Below are positions 35,101 through 45,380 of a stretch of 64,000 bases of DNA, one piece after another. This DNA is from Haliclystus octoradiatus (taxonomy: Eukaryota > Cnidaria > Staurozoa > Stauromedusae > Haliclystidae): contig OU744447.1 of NCBI GenBank assembly GCA_916610825.1, positions 35,829,024 to 35,893,023 of the forward strand. The letters run 5' to 3'. The first letter of the stretch is position 1. Each line of letters opens with the position of its first letter. The position numbers and the translations under genes were made by a program. The notes below the pieces were generated by a model. The model did not search any database. It saw only the letters and a program-made list of their open reading frames with translations, and had not been told where the DNA came from.

Positions 35101-38100
35101 ATCTGATCATATCTGATCCACTGTGGCTCAAGTACCCCAAAGGTCAACTCAGCCTTGACTTTATCTAATACATCAAATGAGTACCATCTAAGGATGGCGG
35201 GTGGAATGGTCCAGAGTAATTGCATTATGAGTATCTGAAGAGCGTTGTTGTGCATTGACAATTATGGCCTATCTGCCATGGAATCTGTTGGAATTGATCT
35301 GTATTGTTGCTGCTGTGATTGATAAGGAGCATTTAACACCATTGCTCTCAGAAAAAAAGATCCACTCCTTTAGAAATAGTAAAGTAGTACCAAGATATTA
35401 TAATAGAACCAAGATAGTCTAACTCAGATTTGTGTTTTAAAGAGTTTTAAACAAGCCATAATATTATCTTACGTTTAGGAAAATCAGCCAAATAAAATGT
35501 ACTTTACATCCTCAAGCATTGAATAGTTAAAATTTAAAAACAAACATCTTTCTCTGACATCAAAAACATCCTCAAAAGTCTATCTTTGTTAACGCAATAT
35601 CGATCATTTCCCAACATTTTGGTCCATTATGCCACGGCAAAATCACTGAGAATTTGCCTCAAAAACTAGTTTAAGATCATCTCATTTTGATGCGAAAAAA
35701 TTTCCGGGGGTCAGATTATCAATCAAACAGAACCGGGTTTCATAATTTCATCTGAACCGTGAGAATAAATGTTTTACTTCTCACAGTAAACTAAATTTGT
35801 TTGGTAGGGTACCTTTGGGTACCTTTGTTAGGGCATTAATTGCCTACATGTCCTTTAACAACTATGGAGAGGTTGAAGTTGTATATAGACATGATTTCTA
35901 TAATATGTTTGTCTGTATTCATGTGAGTGTAATATACTGTACATATCGTTTGCAGGGCAGCAACGTTCAAGAATGCTTGCAACGTTATTCAAAGATGAAC
36001 GGTGCCAACAATTACCAGCACATGAGATTCTAGAAAAAATGTAATCATTTAACTTTCATTATTCTTAGCTTTTTCTTCATTATTTATTGTTACACTGTAA
36101 CCATATTAATAGCACAATCCGCTTAATATCATTAACTTCTCACAACCAGTTTGTATTAAACTCGACTATCTCATTACGGTTAATATCACAACCCGCTTAT
36201 TATCACAAATTTGGCTGCACCAAGACAGTGATATTAACAACGTTCCGTTGTATTTGCATTTCCGTAAAGAGATTAGATCAGATTACAGAGCAAATTCCTT
36301 AATCCAAACATTATGGTATGTGTTGCTAATATCTGCAAATAGGTAAACTCCAACTTGACTATTTTACAATTGAGACCTCGTTTTTAAGACAAGATCTTGC
36401 CTGACATCGGCAATAGGCATTTTTCATAAAAAGTAGTTTTGTACAGACCGTGCCTTTTGTAGAGCAATGCCCTCTGAATTCCTCACTTTTAGATATTTCG
36501 TTCTATCAAACAGTTGACTAAACTTGCTGAGTATCCATAAAAAAATTGTACTCACCATCGCTACATTGCTATATAAATAAAATATCCATTAATGTACCCC
36601 GGTTGATTTACAGCATAATTTAACGTGTTTCCTCTACCAGGTAAAATATGAAGGTATATATGGGAGATGGAATATATAACTAACTAGTGAAGTAAACCCG
36701 CTCCGCTGGGTGAAATATGAAAATAAAAAAATAGAAAATTTAATTGCTAGAAGTTAGCCGAAATGATAAATTAACAATAGAACTGAAGGTCAGTCGGGTG
36801 TGAATGATGTTGCGCGGTGAACATGAGAATATAATTCTTTCTTTCTATGGAGCTGCAAGGGGAAACCTACGAAAAAAATACGCTTCAGGCCGTCAATTGA
36901 AAGAATATAAAGATTTGAACATTAAACATGGCCTATGTTGCCGCAAAAAATTATAAGATACTCCACGGAAAGTATGGATTTGATACGTTTACCATGAGAA
37001 GCGTGAATCTCGAATACAGTAGATACAAACAGACAGACATCAACGATTCGACGTTGATATAGTAGATTATTGGATATTATCAAGGCGCAGTAATGCATAT
37101 TCAGTGAGTTTGTCTATGTATACTAGTGATCTGCAAATCCAACATGAATCCCAGTCCGATCCAATTCAGCAGAATTCTTCAATTCAGATTGGTTGTTTGA
37201 TTTTCAGATTTATCAGATCGGACTTTTCCGATCAGGTGTAGTCAGATTGGAGCAGATCTAGTTTTTAATATTCTTGATATCAATAGTTCTGAGATTTTTG
37301 TCCACTTTTTATGAAAATGTTTATACGGGTAATTATTTTATTACCTTTGATAGCATTATGAGCATAGACAGAGAAGAATATTATCCATTACTTGGATCCA
37401 GATTCTGTTGAATTAGATTGGATTCTCTGAGCGCACTCCTGCAAAAAACAGTCCAGGAGTTCATGAACAATTCATGAACGTTAAATGGCCTCAAATGTTC
37501 ATGAACTACCCATGAATGATAATTGAGGCCATTTAACGTCCATGAAGTGTTCATGAACTCCTGAACTGTTCTTCGCAGGGGCAGAATTCAAATGTGTTAG
37601 ATTTTTACTGATTCAACGCATTCTTATCGTATCCGTTTCTGATTGGACATTGTTCGGATCATTTAGATTACTAATCCCAATACATACAGACCTCTTATCT
37701 AGACCTACTTATGTTAAGGTATAATACTTTGTATGCATTGTAAATTTTTTGTAAATTGCTACTTTTTTATTTCTATATAACGTGAACATTGTTGATTGGT
37801 TTTAGGTATTTGGTTAGAATTATACGAGGAACGCAACTTCAAGAATTTTCAAAACATCTCCGTGCACATCAAAAAGCAACAACCGTTGATGGTAAAACAG
37901 TTAGTATAGATTTTTTAGCTTATCCCTTGTTAAAGAAAATCTATGATTTCATGAACCGTTTGGGAAATATTTTTCATTTGATGTCAGTTTCTCTTATTGG
38001 TCTGATCTAGATACACATTGAATTTGTTGAGCTTTTACCTGGACTTTTCGAATTTTCTAATTCGCATTCATGAATGTCAATCAATTGTTAATGAAATATT

Positions 38101-41100
38101 TGCAAAACCTTACGTGAACCTTTAAAGGAGCAAGATTGACCGGCTATCGCTACAAGCCCATCTTATATAAAGCTTAGCTTAAATTCAACTATCAATGTCA
38201 GTCATAGCCGGCGTCCAGACTAAAACGTTTCTGGAGGAAAGTGTAAAGTCTGCGTAGCCGACCAAACAAAGCCGTTTTGCTGACACTGCACTAGACTTGC
38301 GAAAGCAATGACTCAATCCTATTGGTTAGCTTTGCTCACATGGTTTTAATTCGATGTCAGCCAATCAGATTGTGGGTATCAGTCATGTGATATACAAAAG
38401 TGGGGCCACATTTAGGAAGATGTTCGGATTTGGAAGACAATCTCATTTGATGAAAATATACAACATATTTGTGAGTGAGTCAAATTTATTTTAAAATCCA
38501 GTAACAGTTATAGTTCAGTGAAAAAAATTCAAAGAAACTATTTGCAACTAATGTTTTATTTTCATATGAATTTGTATCAATCCTTTTCGGACGTACGGAG
38601 CACTTCGAACATTTGATGAACGAGTAGGAATGTCATTTTAGAAAATCAACAAAAAGTTTACAAATATAGGAATTATAACATTAGTATTTTATAACATCGG
38701 GACACAAATGATCAATTCCTCCTTCGGCTAGACAATATATTACACAAACAACACAATTTCTATTCAATTTTTCTCTCGAATGAGTATCATAAAATTTGTC
38801 TGTTTCAACGATTTATTCCCAAGCTTGAGTGTTTTTTAATGTTTAAGATGTAAACATGATTTTCACTCACACAACTGAGACCGGAAATTATGGTTTTTTT
38901 AAGGCGTCACCAGTCTAGTACAGTGTCAGCAAAACAGCTTTTTCGGTCGGCTACGTCTTTTCTTCAGAAACGTTTTAGTCTGGACGCAGGCTATGTCAGT
39001 CATGCCTTAGCGTCAGCTTAGCATTGCTTCAAATTTCAAATGTCAGCATCGTTTTAGCCACAGAAATCTATATAGAAATAGAGATCCGTGCGTGCCTGTG
39101 TGTATGTATGTGTTCTTTTCACGCATTTATTAATCTATGAAATGTGACAAACTATAGCTTAAAATGATCGTCATTGTCCAAACAGCGAGCTGCGCTAATA
39201 ATTTATTCTAGATTTTTATTGTACGGAGAGATATTAACGATTTTCTGCAAACAAAGTAAGATATTTACAACGCCAGTGTCGTTCTTTTTGTCGAGTAGGT
39301 GTCAGTTTCTCTGTTGTCATGGTGTTCCGACGATCGTCGCCGCTGCTATTGTTTTAATGTAAACAAATTTAGAATGACATGGATGTATTTATTAAAGACT
39401 CTTGGAAATAATAAAATGCTAATTAAAATGTTTAGAAATTGCATAGCTACAGTTAAGTGGACTTATTGTTCAGGAGCTTATTCGGCAGAATCTAAGTTTT
39501 TAATTTAACTGGACTTTGCGAATAGTTCACGATTGACAAGCAACCGTCTATTTACTTCTCAGTGTCAAATTTCAATGATCTATGTCGACTATTTATGTCT
39601 GCAAGTGGAGCGAAAGTTCACACATTTACTAACACATGAAATGTGACAAGTTTAAGCTTTTATGACGGTGATATAGTACAAGCTGCGAGCTGCGCAAAAA
39701 GTACTCAAGATTGTGTTGAGAAAAAGAGATATCAATGTCATCAATGCAAACTAGCCATTTCCTTTGTCCTGCTTATTCATGTATATCACATGTTAAAGTG
39801 TGTCCAGCAATTGCGTGAGCCTATTACATAAGCACGACTGGAGCAAGCAAATGAAATAGTTTTCAGATTGCATTCAGGTAACAAATGTCACAAATCGTTG
39901 GTACCGGTGCTGCCCAGTGCTCAATAATTGACCAACTAAATGTGATCTGATTGAATTAGTGAAAGAGAATAGAGGGCAATAGAATCTCACTTAATATCCT
40001 TTTCAAATTCAGATTACTTAGAAGTAGCATTTAGGACTGCTTTGCTTCCTTATTACAACTTAGAAAGAATATTTGCGTTAATAAACTCAATTTACGGAAC
40101 ATGTAATGATTTTGATGATGATGATTCTACAAGGATGTTATTATAAATTAAACTACTTACAGAATCCTATTCAAATATGTTGAATCTGATTCGCCTATAA
40201 TTATCCGATTTATCTCGGACGGCTATGAAATTATTTCTAGACGATAATGAGAAGAAGAAATTGCAAATATGGCAAAGAAATTATGAAATTCAATTTTATA
40301 ACTCATGGTCAGCTATATGTAGCATGCTCCAGGGTTATCCACGGTATCTCGTAAATATATAAATTGCCATCACCAAGTCTCACAGTTAAAGAACAATAAA
40401 TAATGTACAATATAATAATTTTGCCACATAAATGTGTAAATAATGCATCTCTTATTATCTGCTATTAATCAATTTTTTGATATTTGTGGACGTTATCGCC
40501 CGTCATGCATGTAGCTAATATATGTATGTAGCCTCTACAACACGCATTGCGTGTAACTGGTATTCTAGTAATACAAACGACAAACACGCACATTACTGTA
40601 AGCACCTAGAGCCCACCAGTCATTTTTTCCCCTTTAATGAATTTTTCACGAGTTCACAAACAATTCAGAAAATTCATTAACTGTTAGCAACACCTTTCAA
40701 CACAATAAAAAATTGCTATCGAGAAACTCTGTCATGCGTATGGATTATTTATATTCCTTTCATAATTTAAGTTTGTTGTTTTTTCCATCAGGTTCAAGTA
40801 TTTTAGACAGAGCTGTCACAGAACACAATTTATTAGCCGTTAGTAAATTATACAATAATATCACATTCAATGAACTTGGACGACTACTGGAGATCTCAGC
40901 TGAAAGAGTAAGTGATGTTTTTCATGTTTTCTATTCTAGACTAGATTAAATTGTAAAGCTTACATCCCCTCTGTTTGCTGCAAATGTTTACCATTACATT
41001 TTTCACGTTTCCCTGGAATTCAGGACTTCATGGATATTTCGTAAACGTTAAATGGCCCAAAATTTTCTTAAACTGTTCATGAACTATTCATGATAAGTCC

Positions 41101-42639
41101 ATGAAGATTGGAACCATTTAACGTTCATGAACAGTTCATGAACTGTTTGTAAACTCCTGAAATGCTTTTTTGCAGGGGTTGCTTCACATGAATTCACTGT
41201 TTATGAAAATTGGGCCATTTAACTTTCATGAACTTTCCATGAAAATTGGCCCATTCAGCGTTCATGAACTTTTCTTGAAAATTTGTCCATTTAATGTTCA
41301 TGAACTTGTGTTGAAAATTGGGCCATTTAACGTTCATGATCTTTCCTTGAAAATTGGACCATTTAACGTTCATGGACTTTCCTTAAAAATTGGTCCATTT
41401 AATGTTCATGAACTTTTCTTGAAAGTTGGTTCATTTAACATTCAAAAACTGTCTTCATGGGAGTTTTATTAAGGCTACGCTGTTTCAAATTAAACCTAAA
41501 ATTTAAATAACAACAATTAGGACTGTACATTAATTTGCAAGTGAATTATTGTACAATTTATGTTACGGACTTCTTTGTACATGTCTTTGTTTATTCAACA
41601 GTATCTATCTTGTTTTGGAATTTCCTTTTCTTGGTTTACAATATTACATTGAATTTACAATATTAGAAGTTAGTGAATCAAAAATTTGCCGTCAAATGAG
41701 ATTCTGACGTTTGTTTAAGTGTGTGGTCAAATCAAATCTTTTCCATAGCTTTCTTTTGCGATTCTATGTCGCAAATTATCAACGAAGGGTTGCCCTCTAT
41801 TCAGTTACAATCAATGTCCCCGGCAAACTGGCTATGCATCATTGACCTTGAGCGCATCATCATTTACAGTGAAATTGGAGATAATTTTCAGTCTCCCCAT
41901 ATCGCCTTGCAACACGGGTAACAAGTTACCTGAATAATGATCATTGTACATTAAATAATCGTTGACTCCATTATTTTTATGTTAAAGGCTGAGCGTATTG
42001 CTTGTGGCATGATTTCAGAGGGGAGAATGGCAGGATCAATTGATCAAGTAGATGGTATGGTTCATTTTGAAGGTAAATGCAACATGAGCACTTAATGGAT
42101 TTTTATTTTCACAATCAAGTCCCTTGTAAAAGCTGGCAATGAAGCTAAGTTAAACAGTGTCCCATTGTCCCACAAAAGATTTAGCCTTCCGGAATCTCAA
42201 CAACTCAGAAATTCTAGAATTTCTTCTGAGATTTTTGTTGAGGATTGACCTATAAATCAGAAATTTACAATTTTTTTATGATTTTGATCTAGCTTGCAGG
42301 ATCTTGAACAATTCATGATCAGTTAATAAAAATTTTGGGCCATTTAACATTCATGAACTGTTCATGAGCTCCGGACCGATTTTTACAGCAGGACTTTTTT
42401 CGGAACCTGCTTAAGCTTCACAGATTTTATCAGATAGTTAGAAAAGTTGTTTACTCAATCTACCCTAGATTACAGACTTTCTCGTGTATACATCTATCAT
42501 CATTTCATTTCTAGTTCAACAACAACTAATGTCGTGGGATCGTCAAATTCAAGGTGTCTGTTTACAAGTCAATTCAATTCTAGAGAAAATGGAAAGTCAA
42601 GTTCCAGGGTGGACAGCCTCGGCTATGGATACCTCTTGA
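26141..42639 (+). CDS. COPS4: COP9 signalosome subunit 4 (CSN4), ten exons, 404 aa
   Basis: Exons: 26141-26297, 30813-30964, 31833-31936, 33138-33291, 33907-34057, 35956-36040, 37806-37891, 40792-40907, 41988-42072, 42515-42639; all GT-AG and in phase. CSN4 is a PCI-domain scaffold subunit of the COP9 signalosome, which removes NEDD8 from cullins and so controls cullin-RING ubiquitin ligases. The protein follows human COPS4 throughout: TSSGSHKD near the N-terminus, [80 protein letters not shown], the PCI part [20 protein letters not shown]...[12 protein letters not shown], then [11 protein letters not shown] and a C-terminal coiled helix. Length (404) matches human (406). The 1.2 kb of exons spread over 16.5 kb because of repeated element insertion into introns. 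Confidence 0.95.
26690..27290. mobile_element. Possible decayed inverted-repeat element in COPS4 intron 1
   Basis: TAACGTCCAGTCGGAATATC near 26,690 is echoed in reverse by GATATCACCACTGGACGATA near 27,255, and GGACGTTATGG/AATAACGTCC words occur at both sides. Boundaries are not clear. Confidence 0.35.
27520..27543. repeat. TA dinucleotide microsatellite
   Basis: About eleven uninterrupted TA units in COPS4 intron 1. Confidence 0.8.
28121..29253. mobile_element. hAT-like element with CATGGCTTGTATTCC ends and a nested second hAT MITE
   Basis: The left end CATGGCTTGTATTCC pairs with GGAATACAAGCCATG. GATTTTGC duplicates on both sides (28113-28120 and 29254-29261), a perfect 8 bp duplication. 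Subterminal GGCGTGCGATCGCACGCC-type motifs cluster at both ends. The middle (about 28,537-29,107) is a TAGGGATG-family MITE inserted later. Confidence 0.8.
28537..29107. mobile_element. TAGGGATG-family MITE nested in the hAT-like element
   Basis: AGTCAAAACAGTAATCGAAT at the left and TAATCGAATTGCATCCCTA at the right match the ends of 10381-10811 in reverse. The extreme left bases have decayed. Confidence 0.6.
29639..29745. mobile_element. TAGGGATG-family fragment
   Basis: CTAGGGATGTGAATCGACAG followed by the family's CACTATTCGATTCAAACTG. One end only; truncated. Confidence 0.55.
30196..30528. mobile_element. TAGCCTGCGT element with 9 bp target duplication (copy 1)
   Basis: TAGCCTGCGTACCAACCCC at the left matches GGGGCTGGTACGCAGGCTA at the right; inverted similarity continues over ACCATAGGGTCTGTGAA. 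The flanks are a perfect 9 bp duplication TACTGTATG (30187-30195 and 30529-30537). A 9 bp duplication with long TIRs fits Mutator-like elements (inference). Confidence 0.85.
32465..32550. mobile_element. GTTCATGAAC MITE fragment
   Basis: CATCCCTGCAAAAAAAGTTT leads into TTCATGAACTGATCATGAAC. Shorter than the full family unit. Confidence 0.45.
32728..32792 (+). pseudogene. tRNA-like remnant (A and B boxes)
   Basis: GGTAGCCCAGTGGCATAGTG (A-box-like) is followed by AAGGGTTCGATCCCTCG (B box and T arm). The anticodon arm is collapsed. A related minus-strand T-arm sequence lies at about 54,000-54,035, so it is probably a SINE head. Confidence 0.35.
32937..33050. mobile_element. Diverged pogo-like MITE (copy 3)
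   Basis: TATATACAGGGTTGATTCAA and TTTATAGACAGGTGACCGCT align with the interior of 8646-8763. The ends are decayed. Confidence 0.5.
33489..33670. mobile_element. TTAA-flanked MITE (copy 2)
   Basis: TTAA-AAAGAGCAGCATTGACTGG at the left and CCACTGGTCATTTCTGCCTCT-TTAA at the right. Same family as 20033-20232, here in COPS4 intron 4. Confidence 0.65.
34069..34350. mobile_element. hAT-like MITE abutting the COPS4 exon 5 splice donor
   Basis: CAGAGCCATCTATTTACAAG at the left pairs with AAATAGATGGCTCTG at the right, and GAGTTGGGACAC pairs with GTGTCCCAACTC. The perfect 8 bp duplication GGATTCGG (34061-34068, 34351-34358) starts at intron position +4, immediately after the GTA of the donor. Confidence 0.85.
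34400..35180 (+). repeat. 189 bp tandem array of a SINE-like head, four units
   Basis: ATTAGATCAGATGGCAGAGC recurs at 34501, 34690, 34879 and 35068, an exact 189 bp period. Each unit has an A-box-like GATGGCAGAGCAAC, a B-box-like GTGGTTCAAATACCCC and a short ATT run. The last unit continues into the SINE body (to about 35,398). Confidence 0.85.
35068..35398 (+). repeat. SINE-like repeat, full copy
   Basis: The head (TGGCAGAGCAACC, B box) plus body (ACCATCTAAGGATGGCGGGT, GCATTGACAATTATGGCCTA, CACCATTGCTCT) match 9795-10135. A short related head fragment lies at about 36,270-36,300. Confidence 0.6.
35400..37430 (+). other. COPS4 introns around exon 6, little recognised
   Basis: Apart from exon 6 (35956-36040) and the SINE head fragment near 36,270, I see AT-rich intron without gene or clear element ends. 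Confidence 0.4.
37437..37581. mobile_element. GTTCATGAAC hairpin MITE, best complete copy
   Basis: Left CCTGCAAAAAACAGTCCAGG and right CCTGAACTGTTCTTCGCAGG pair. So do AGTTCATGAACAATTCATGA and its counterpart, and GTTAAATGGCCTC with GAGGCCATTTAAC. The whole 145 bp folds into one long imperfect hairpin. No coding capacity. Confidence 0.8.
38126..40633. mobile_element. Long TTAA-flanked non-autonomous element (2.5 kb)
   Basis: TTAA-AGGAGCAAGATTGACCGG at the left and CACCAGTCATTTTTTCCCCT-TTAA at the right match the short TTAA MITEs. The interior holds two related blocks (near 39,120-39,200 and 39,610-39,700, sharing ATGAAATGTGACAA and GCGAGCTGCGC) and a later insertion at 38205-38993. No transposase found. 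Confidence 0.5.
38205..38993. mobile_element. TAGCCNGCGT element with 9 bp target duplication (copy 2)
   Basis: TAGCCGGCGTCCAGACTAAA at the left pairs with TTTAGTCTGGACGCAGGCTA at the right, continuing for about 80 bp. Perfect 9 bp duplication TGTCAGTCA (38196-38204, 38994-39002). Same terminal bases as 30196-30528. Confidence 0.85.
41030..41180. mobile_element. GTTCATGAAC MITE copy in COPS4 intron 8
   Basis: GTAAACGTTAAATGGCCCAA and CATTTAACGTTCATGAACAG face each other, with a right end TTTTTTGCAGGGG. The left tip is degraded. Confidence 0.6.
41185..41455. repeat. 36 bp minisatellite grown from the MITE end
   Basis: About seven to eight head-to-tail units of the type TTCATGAACTTTCCTTGAAA + ATTGGGCCATTTAACG. 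The spurious translation has a 12-residue period (FNVHELSLKIGP). It begins directly after the CAGGGG end of the MITE, and its words are MITE words. Confidence 0.75.
42320..42395. mobile_element. GTTCATGAAC MITE fragment
   Basis: GGGCCATTTAACATTCATGA followed by ACTGTTCATGAGCTCC and a decayed CAGCAGGAC end. Confidence 0.45.
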
Positions 42640-42857
42640 AATGAATTACAATCTTGATAAATTGAATCTGTTTATATTAGTTTGAAAGATCAGAATTGGT
42701 TCAGATAGATCAATGCTTGCTTACTTTGAAAATCTACAATATTCTGTTATATTCAAATATTGCTCAGTTCGGGATAACACACTCTGTGAAAATATTAATT
42801 AAACAATATATTTTTTATGGGTAAATCAGGAGCAACTCGTAAAAAGTATTCAGTTCC

Positions 42858-42980
42858 CGAGCGAAAAACAGCTCAGGAGTCCATGAACCTTCACGGACAT
42901 TCATGAGCAGTTCATGACATTTTTTGGCCATTCAACATTCATGAAGTGTTCATAAACTCCTGAGCTGTTTTTTGCAGGGG
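42858..42980. mobile_element. GTTCATGAAC hairpin MITE downstream of COPS4
   Basis: CGAGCGAAAAACAGCTCAGG at the left and CCTGAGCTGTTTTTTGCAGG at the right. The arms pair over most of their length. Confidence 0.7.
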
Positions 42981-43321
42981 ATAGACCTTTTTCAATCTGT
43001 TCATTAACACCAGTAATTATTATTGATTATATGAAATATTTGTAATTTCCATGAAGTGGTTTTACAAGTACATTGTAATTAGATACTATTGTAGTATAAT
43101 ATACCTACTATAAGCCTACTTGAATTTGAGATACATCAATAGAAATGGAAAGCTATATTGTATGACAAATAATATGTATATAAATGGACAGGTTCCAAAG
43201 AATGAGATCCAGTAGACTATTTTTCACGCTCATTATTCCACCCTTTATATCCTGTGAACACCTTGAATACCTAACAACGTCTTTCAGCAAAGCAGCTACA
43301 AATACATTTGATAGAACATCA

Positions 43322-43375
43322 ATACTCCTGCAATAAAACAGTTCAGGAGTCCATGAACAGTTCATGAAAATTGAA
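43322..43375. mobile_element. Half copy of the GTTCATGAAC MITE
   Basis: ACTCCTGCAATAAAACAGTT then CAGGAGTCCATGAACAGTTC; only one arm is present. Confidence 0.5.
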
Positions 43376-43419
43376 AAATAAATTCATAATATAATTTTCC
43401 CATTGTGAGTTAGCTTGCG

Positions 43420-43633
43420 TTGACAGAAAGCTTGTGCTGAGATGAGTCGGGGGAGTGGCTCAAACGTGAAAAAACCATTGTTTGTCCATTGTTCATCAGC
43501 CAATTGCTAGCGACTTCTGCAATACTAGAACCATATCGTGATTGGCTGATAAACAATGTACCAACAATGCTTTTCTCACGTCTCTTCCACTTCCCCACTT
43601 CCCCAACTCATCCCAGTGCAAGCTTTCTGTCAA
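43420..43633. mobile_element. Inverted-repeat MITE with TTGACAGAAAGCTTG ends
   Basis: TTGACAGAAAGCTTG pairs with CAAGCTTTCTGTCAA. GATGAGTCGGGGGAGTGG pairs with CCACTTCCCCAACTCATC, and inner CATTGTTTGTC/AACAATG and CAGCCAAT/ATTGGCTG also pair. A short fold-back element between COPS4 and the duplicated region. Confidence 0.65.
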
Positions 43634-43771
43634 TATTACGAAGACACTACTAATCATCAAAAAAAGATTAAAGTCTGCGTGCTGGCTAGTTGTGACTTTG
43701 TGAGTGCACTAAATTAAAGATTGGATATCCAGGATATACCTGTTAAGTAATAAAACCTAGGTATACTACTG

Positions 43772-43938
43772 CAGTCAAGCCTGGTATAGTGACCACCTGT
43801 TTAAAGTGGCCACTTGTGTATAGTCTGGTCACTCTTGGTATGTATAAAATAGTATTTTCTATTAAATCAACCCTGTATATGATGGCCGATTTATTTACCT
43901 CGCATGTCTAACTGGCTGTTATATACAGGTTTCACTGT
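43772..43938. mobile_element. pogo-like MITE (copy 4)
   Basis: CAGTCAAGCCTGGTATAGTG at the left and TATACAGGTTTCACTG at the right, with GACCACCTG/TATAGTCTGGTCACTC inside. Copy 2 of the duplication retains only the right end of it, near 54,895-54,920. Confidence 0.6.
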
Positions 43939-44783
43939 GCAGGTTTAAGGTTCACTTGCTGTTTTAATTAAATTAAAATTCATCTTTTTTTTTGAAACAG
44001 CATAGTTGATACAGTACTTATTTTATCTGCATTTCGTCTGTATAATATATATTGAACTTGTCGTAACAATTTGGCTTTTTATAATAATCAAAATTATTTG
44101 ATCAATCCGATTTGGTTAGAATTACCACTCCAAATCACCATTTGTATGGACGCGCTGGAGTAGCAGAGGTGACTTCCCCCCTCCTGCCCTAGAGGAAGGG
44201 GGCGAGGAAGGTAAGAAGTGCTTTTCAGAAGAAAAAGAACTATGTATTTATTGCAATCTTCTTATACTAATAATAGTGTCTATTTGTATATACTATATTT
44301 GTATATTTTCATTTTTATGGTCTGTCCGCGACTTATGTACGTCTCACTAGCGAAATGATACAGATAATCCGTTTTCGGGAAATAATGCAATCATTTGTGT
44401 ACAGTAACAAATGTGTTGTATGGAAATTATGGGTATGTGTCGTTGTTTTGAAATAATACACTTCATCTGATATTTTATTTGATGTCATTGTACTTACAAA
44501 TATAGGATTTTGAAAATTTCAAATTTTGATAATATAGCTGGCAGCCTAATCGAATTCAAATTGCGAAACTGCGTTGAAATGGTTTGAACAAGTGAAACTA
44601 TAAACTGAATCAGCTTTACGATAACTAAAACTTTACGAAATATTGAATTACATTGAATTACCAGAATAACTAGGCCAAAAAAAATGTTTTGAAATCAAAG
44701 AAGCGTAGACATATTTATGCAGTGGTGATATCAGCAATCTATAGAGCGCGGCACAAACGCTATGAAAATTGACAGACTTTAGG

Positions 44784-45380
44784 CATGGGCTATACGAGCG
44801 AACCGAACCTAATAGCAATTGAGCTCGCTCCTAATCGAATAGATTCAACCTCCGTGTTATACATGCGAACTTAACTATTAATTTAGCTAATGTGATGTAA
44901 TGTAGCATAACGTGATGTAACATTGGACCTTGCTTTCATGACCAAAATGCATTTATACTGTTTTATTCGGTGAAGCGGGCAAGTCTTAAAATATAGAGTT
45001 GTAAAATATATAAATCTTCCTCATGATAACTTTAATTTCTTGCAAATTACATTTTATGTTTTATATCTATTTGCGTTTAATCAAGCTTTTCCTTTGCAAC
45101 TTAATTTGTATTTGGCCAAATACATTTTAATTCGAAGATATGGTAATCTACATAATTATTTGTTGTTCTATTATGAACGGATCAAAGACGTCATCATAGA
45201 AACATCAATAGAACAATTACTTGAATCCTTTTTTAATTTGTAGCCCCCGGTTTATTACCATATAGAAGCAATTACGAAGACAGTCACGGCTCTGTGATAA
45301 AGTTGTATTTGATTCGGTTCGCTTGTATAACGCGAAGGTGCGCTTAATGCATTAGGTTCGCTGTTAACGCGCTTGGACTA
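44784..45380. mobile_element. Inverted-repeat element (copy 2 of 4900-5688, reversed and truncated)
   Basis: GGGCTATACGAGCGAACCGA followed by AATTGAGCTCGCTCCTAATC is the reverse complement of the right end of copy 1. It runs to GTTCGCTGTTAACGCGCTTG, where the other terminus should follow but is missing. Confidence 0.65.

Noticed and set aside
34400..35180. Direct repeats resembling a CRISPR array
   Set aside because: The 189 bp units are contiguous, contain pol III boxes and lie in an animal intron; no spacers.
41170..41472. 100-residue protein with 12-residue repeats (FNVHELSLKIGP)
   Set aside because: Translation of the 36 bp minisatellite inside a COPS4 intron; the period reflects DNA repeats.
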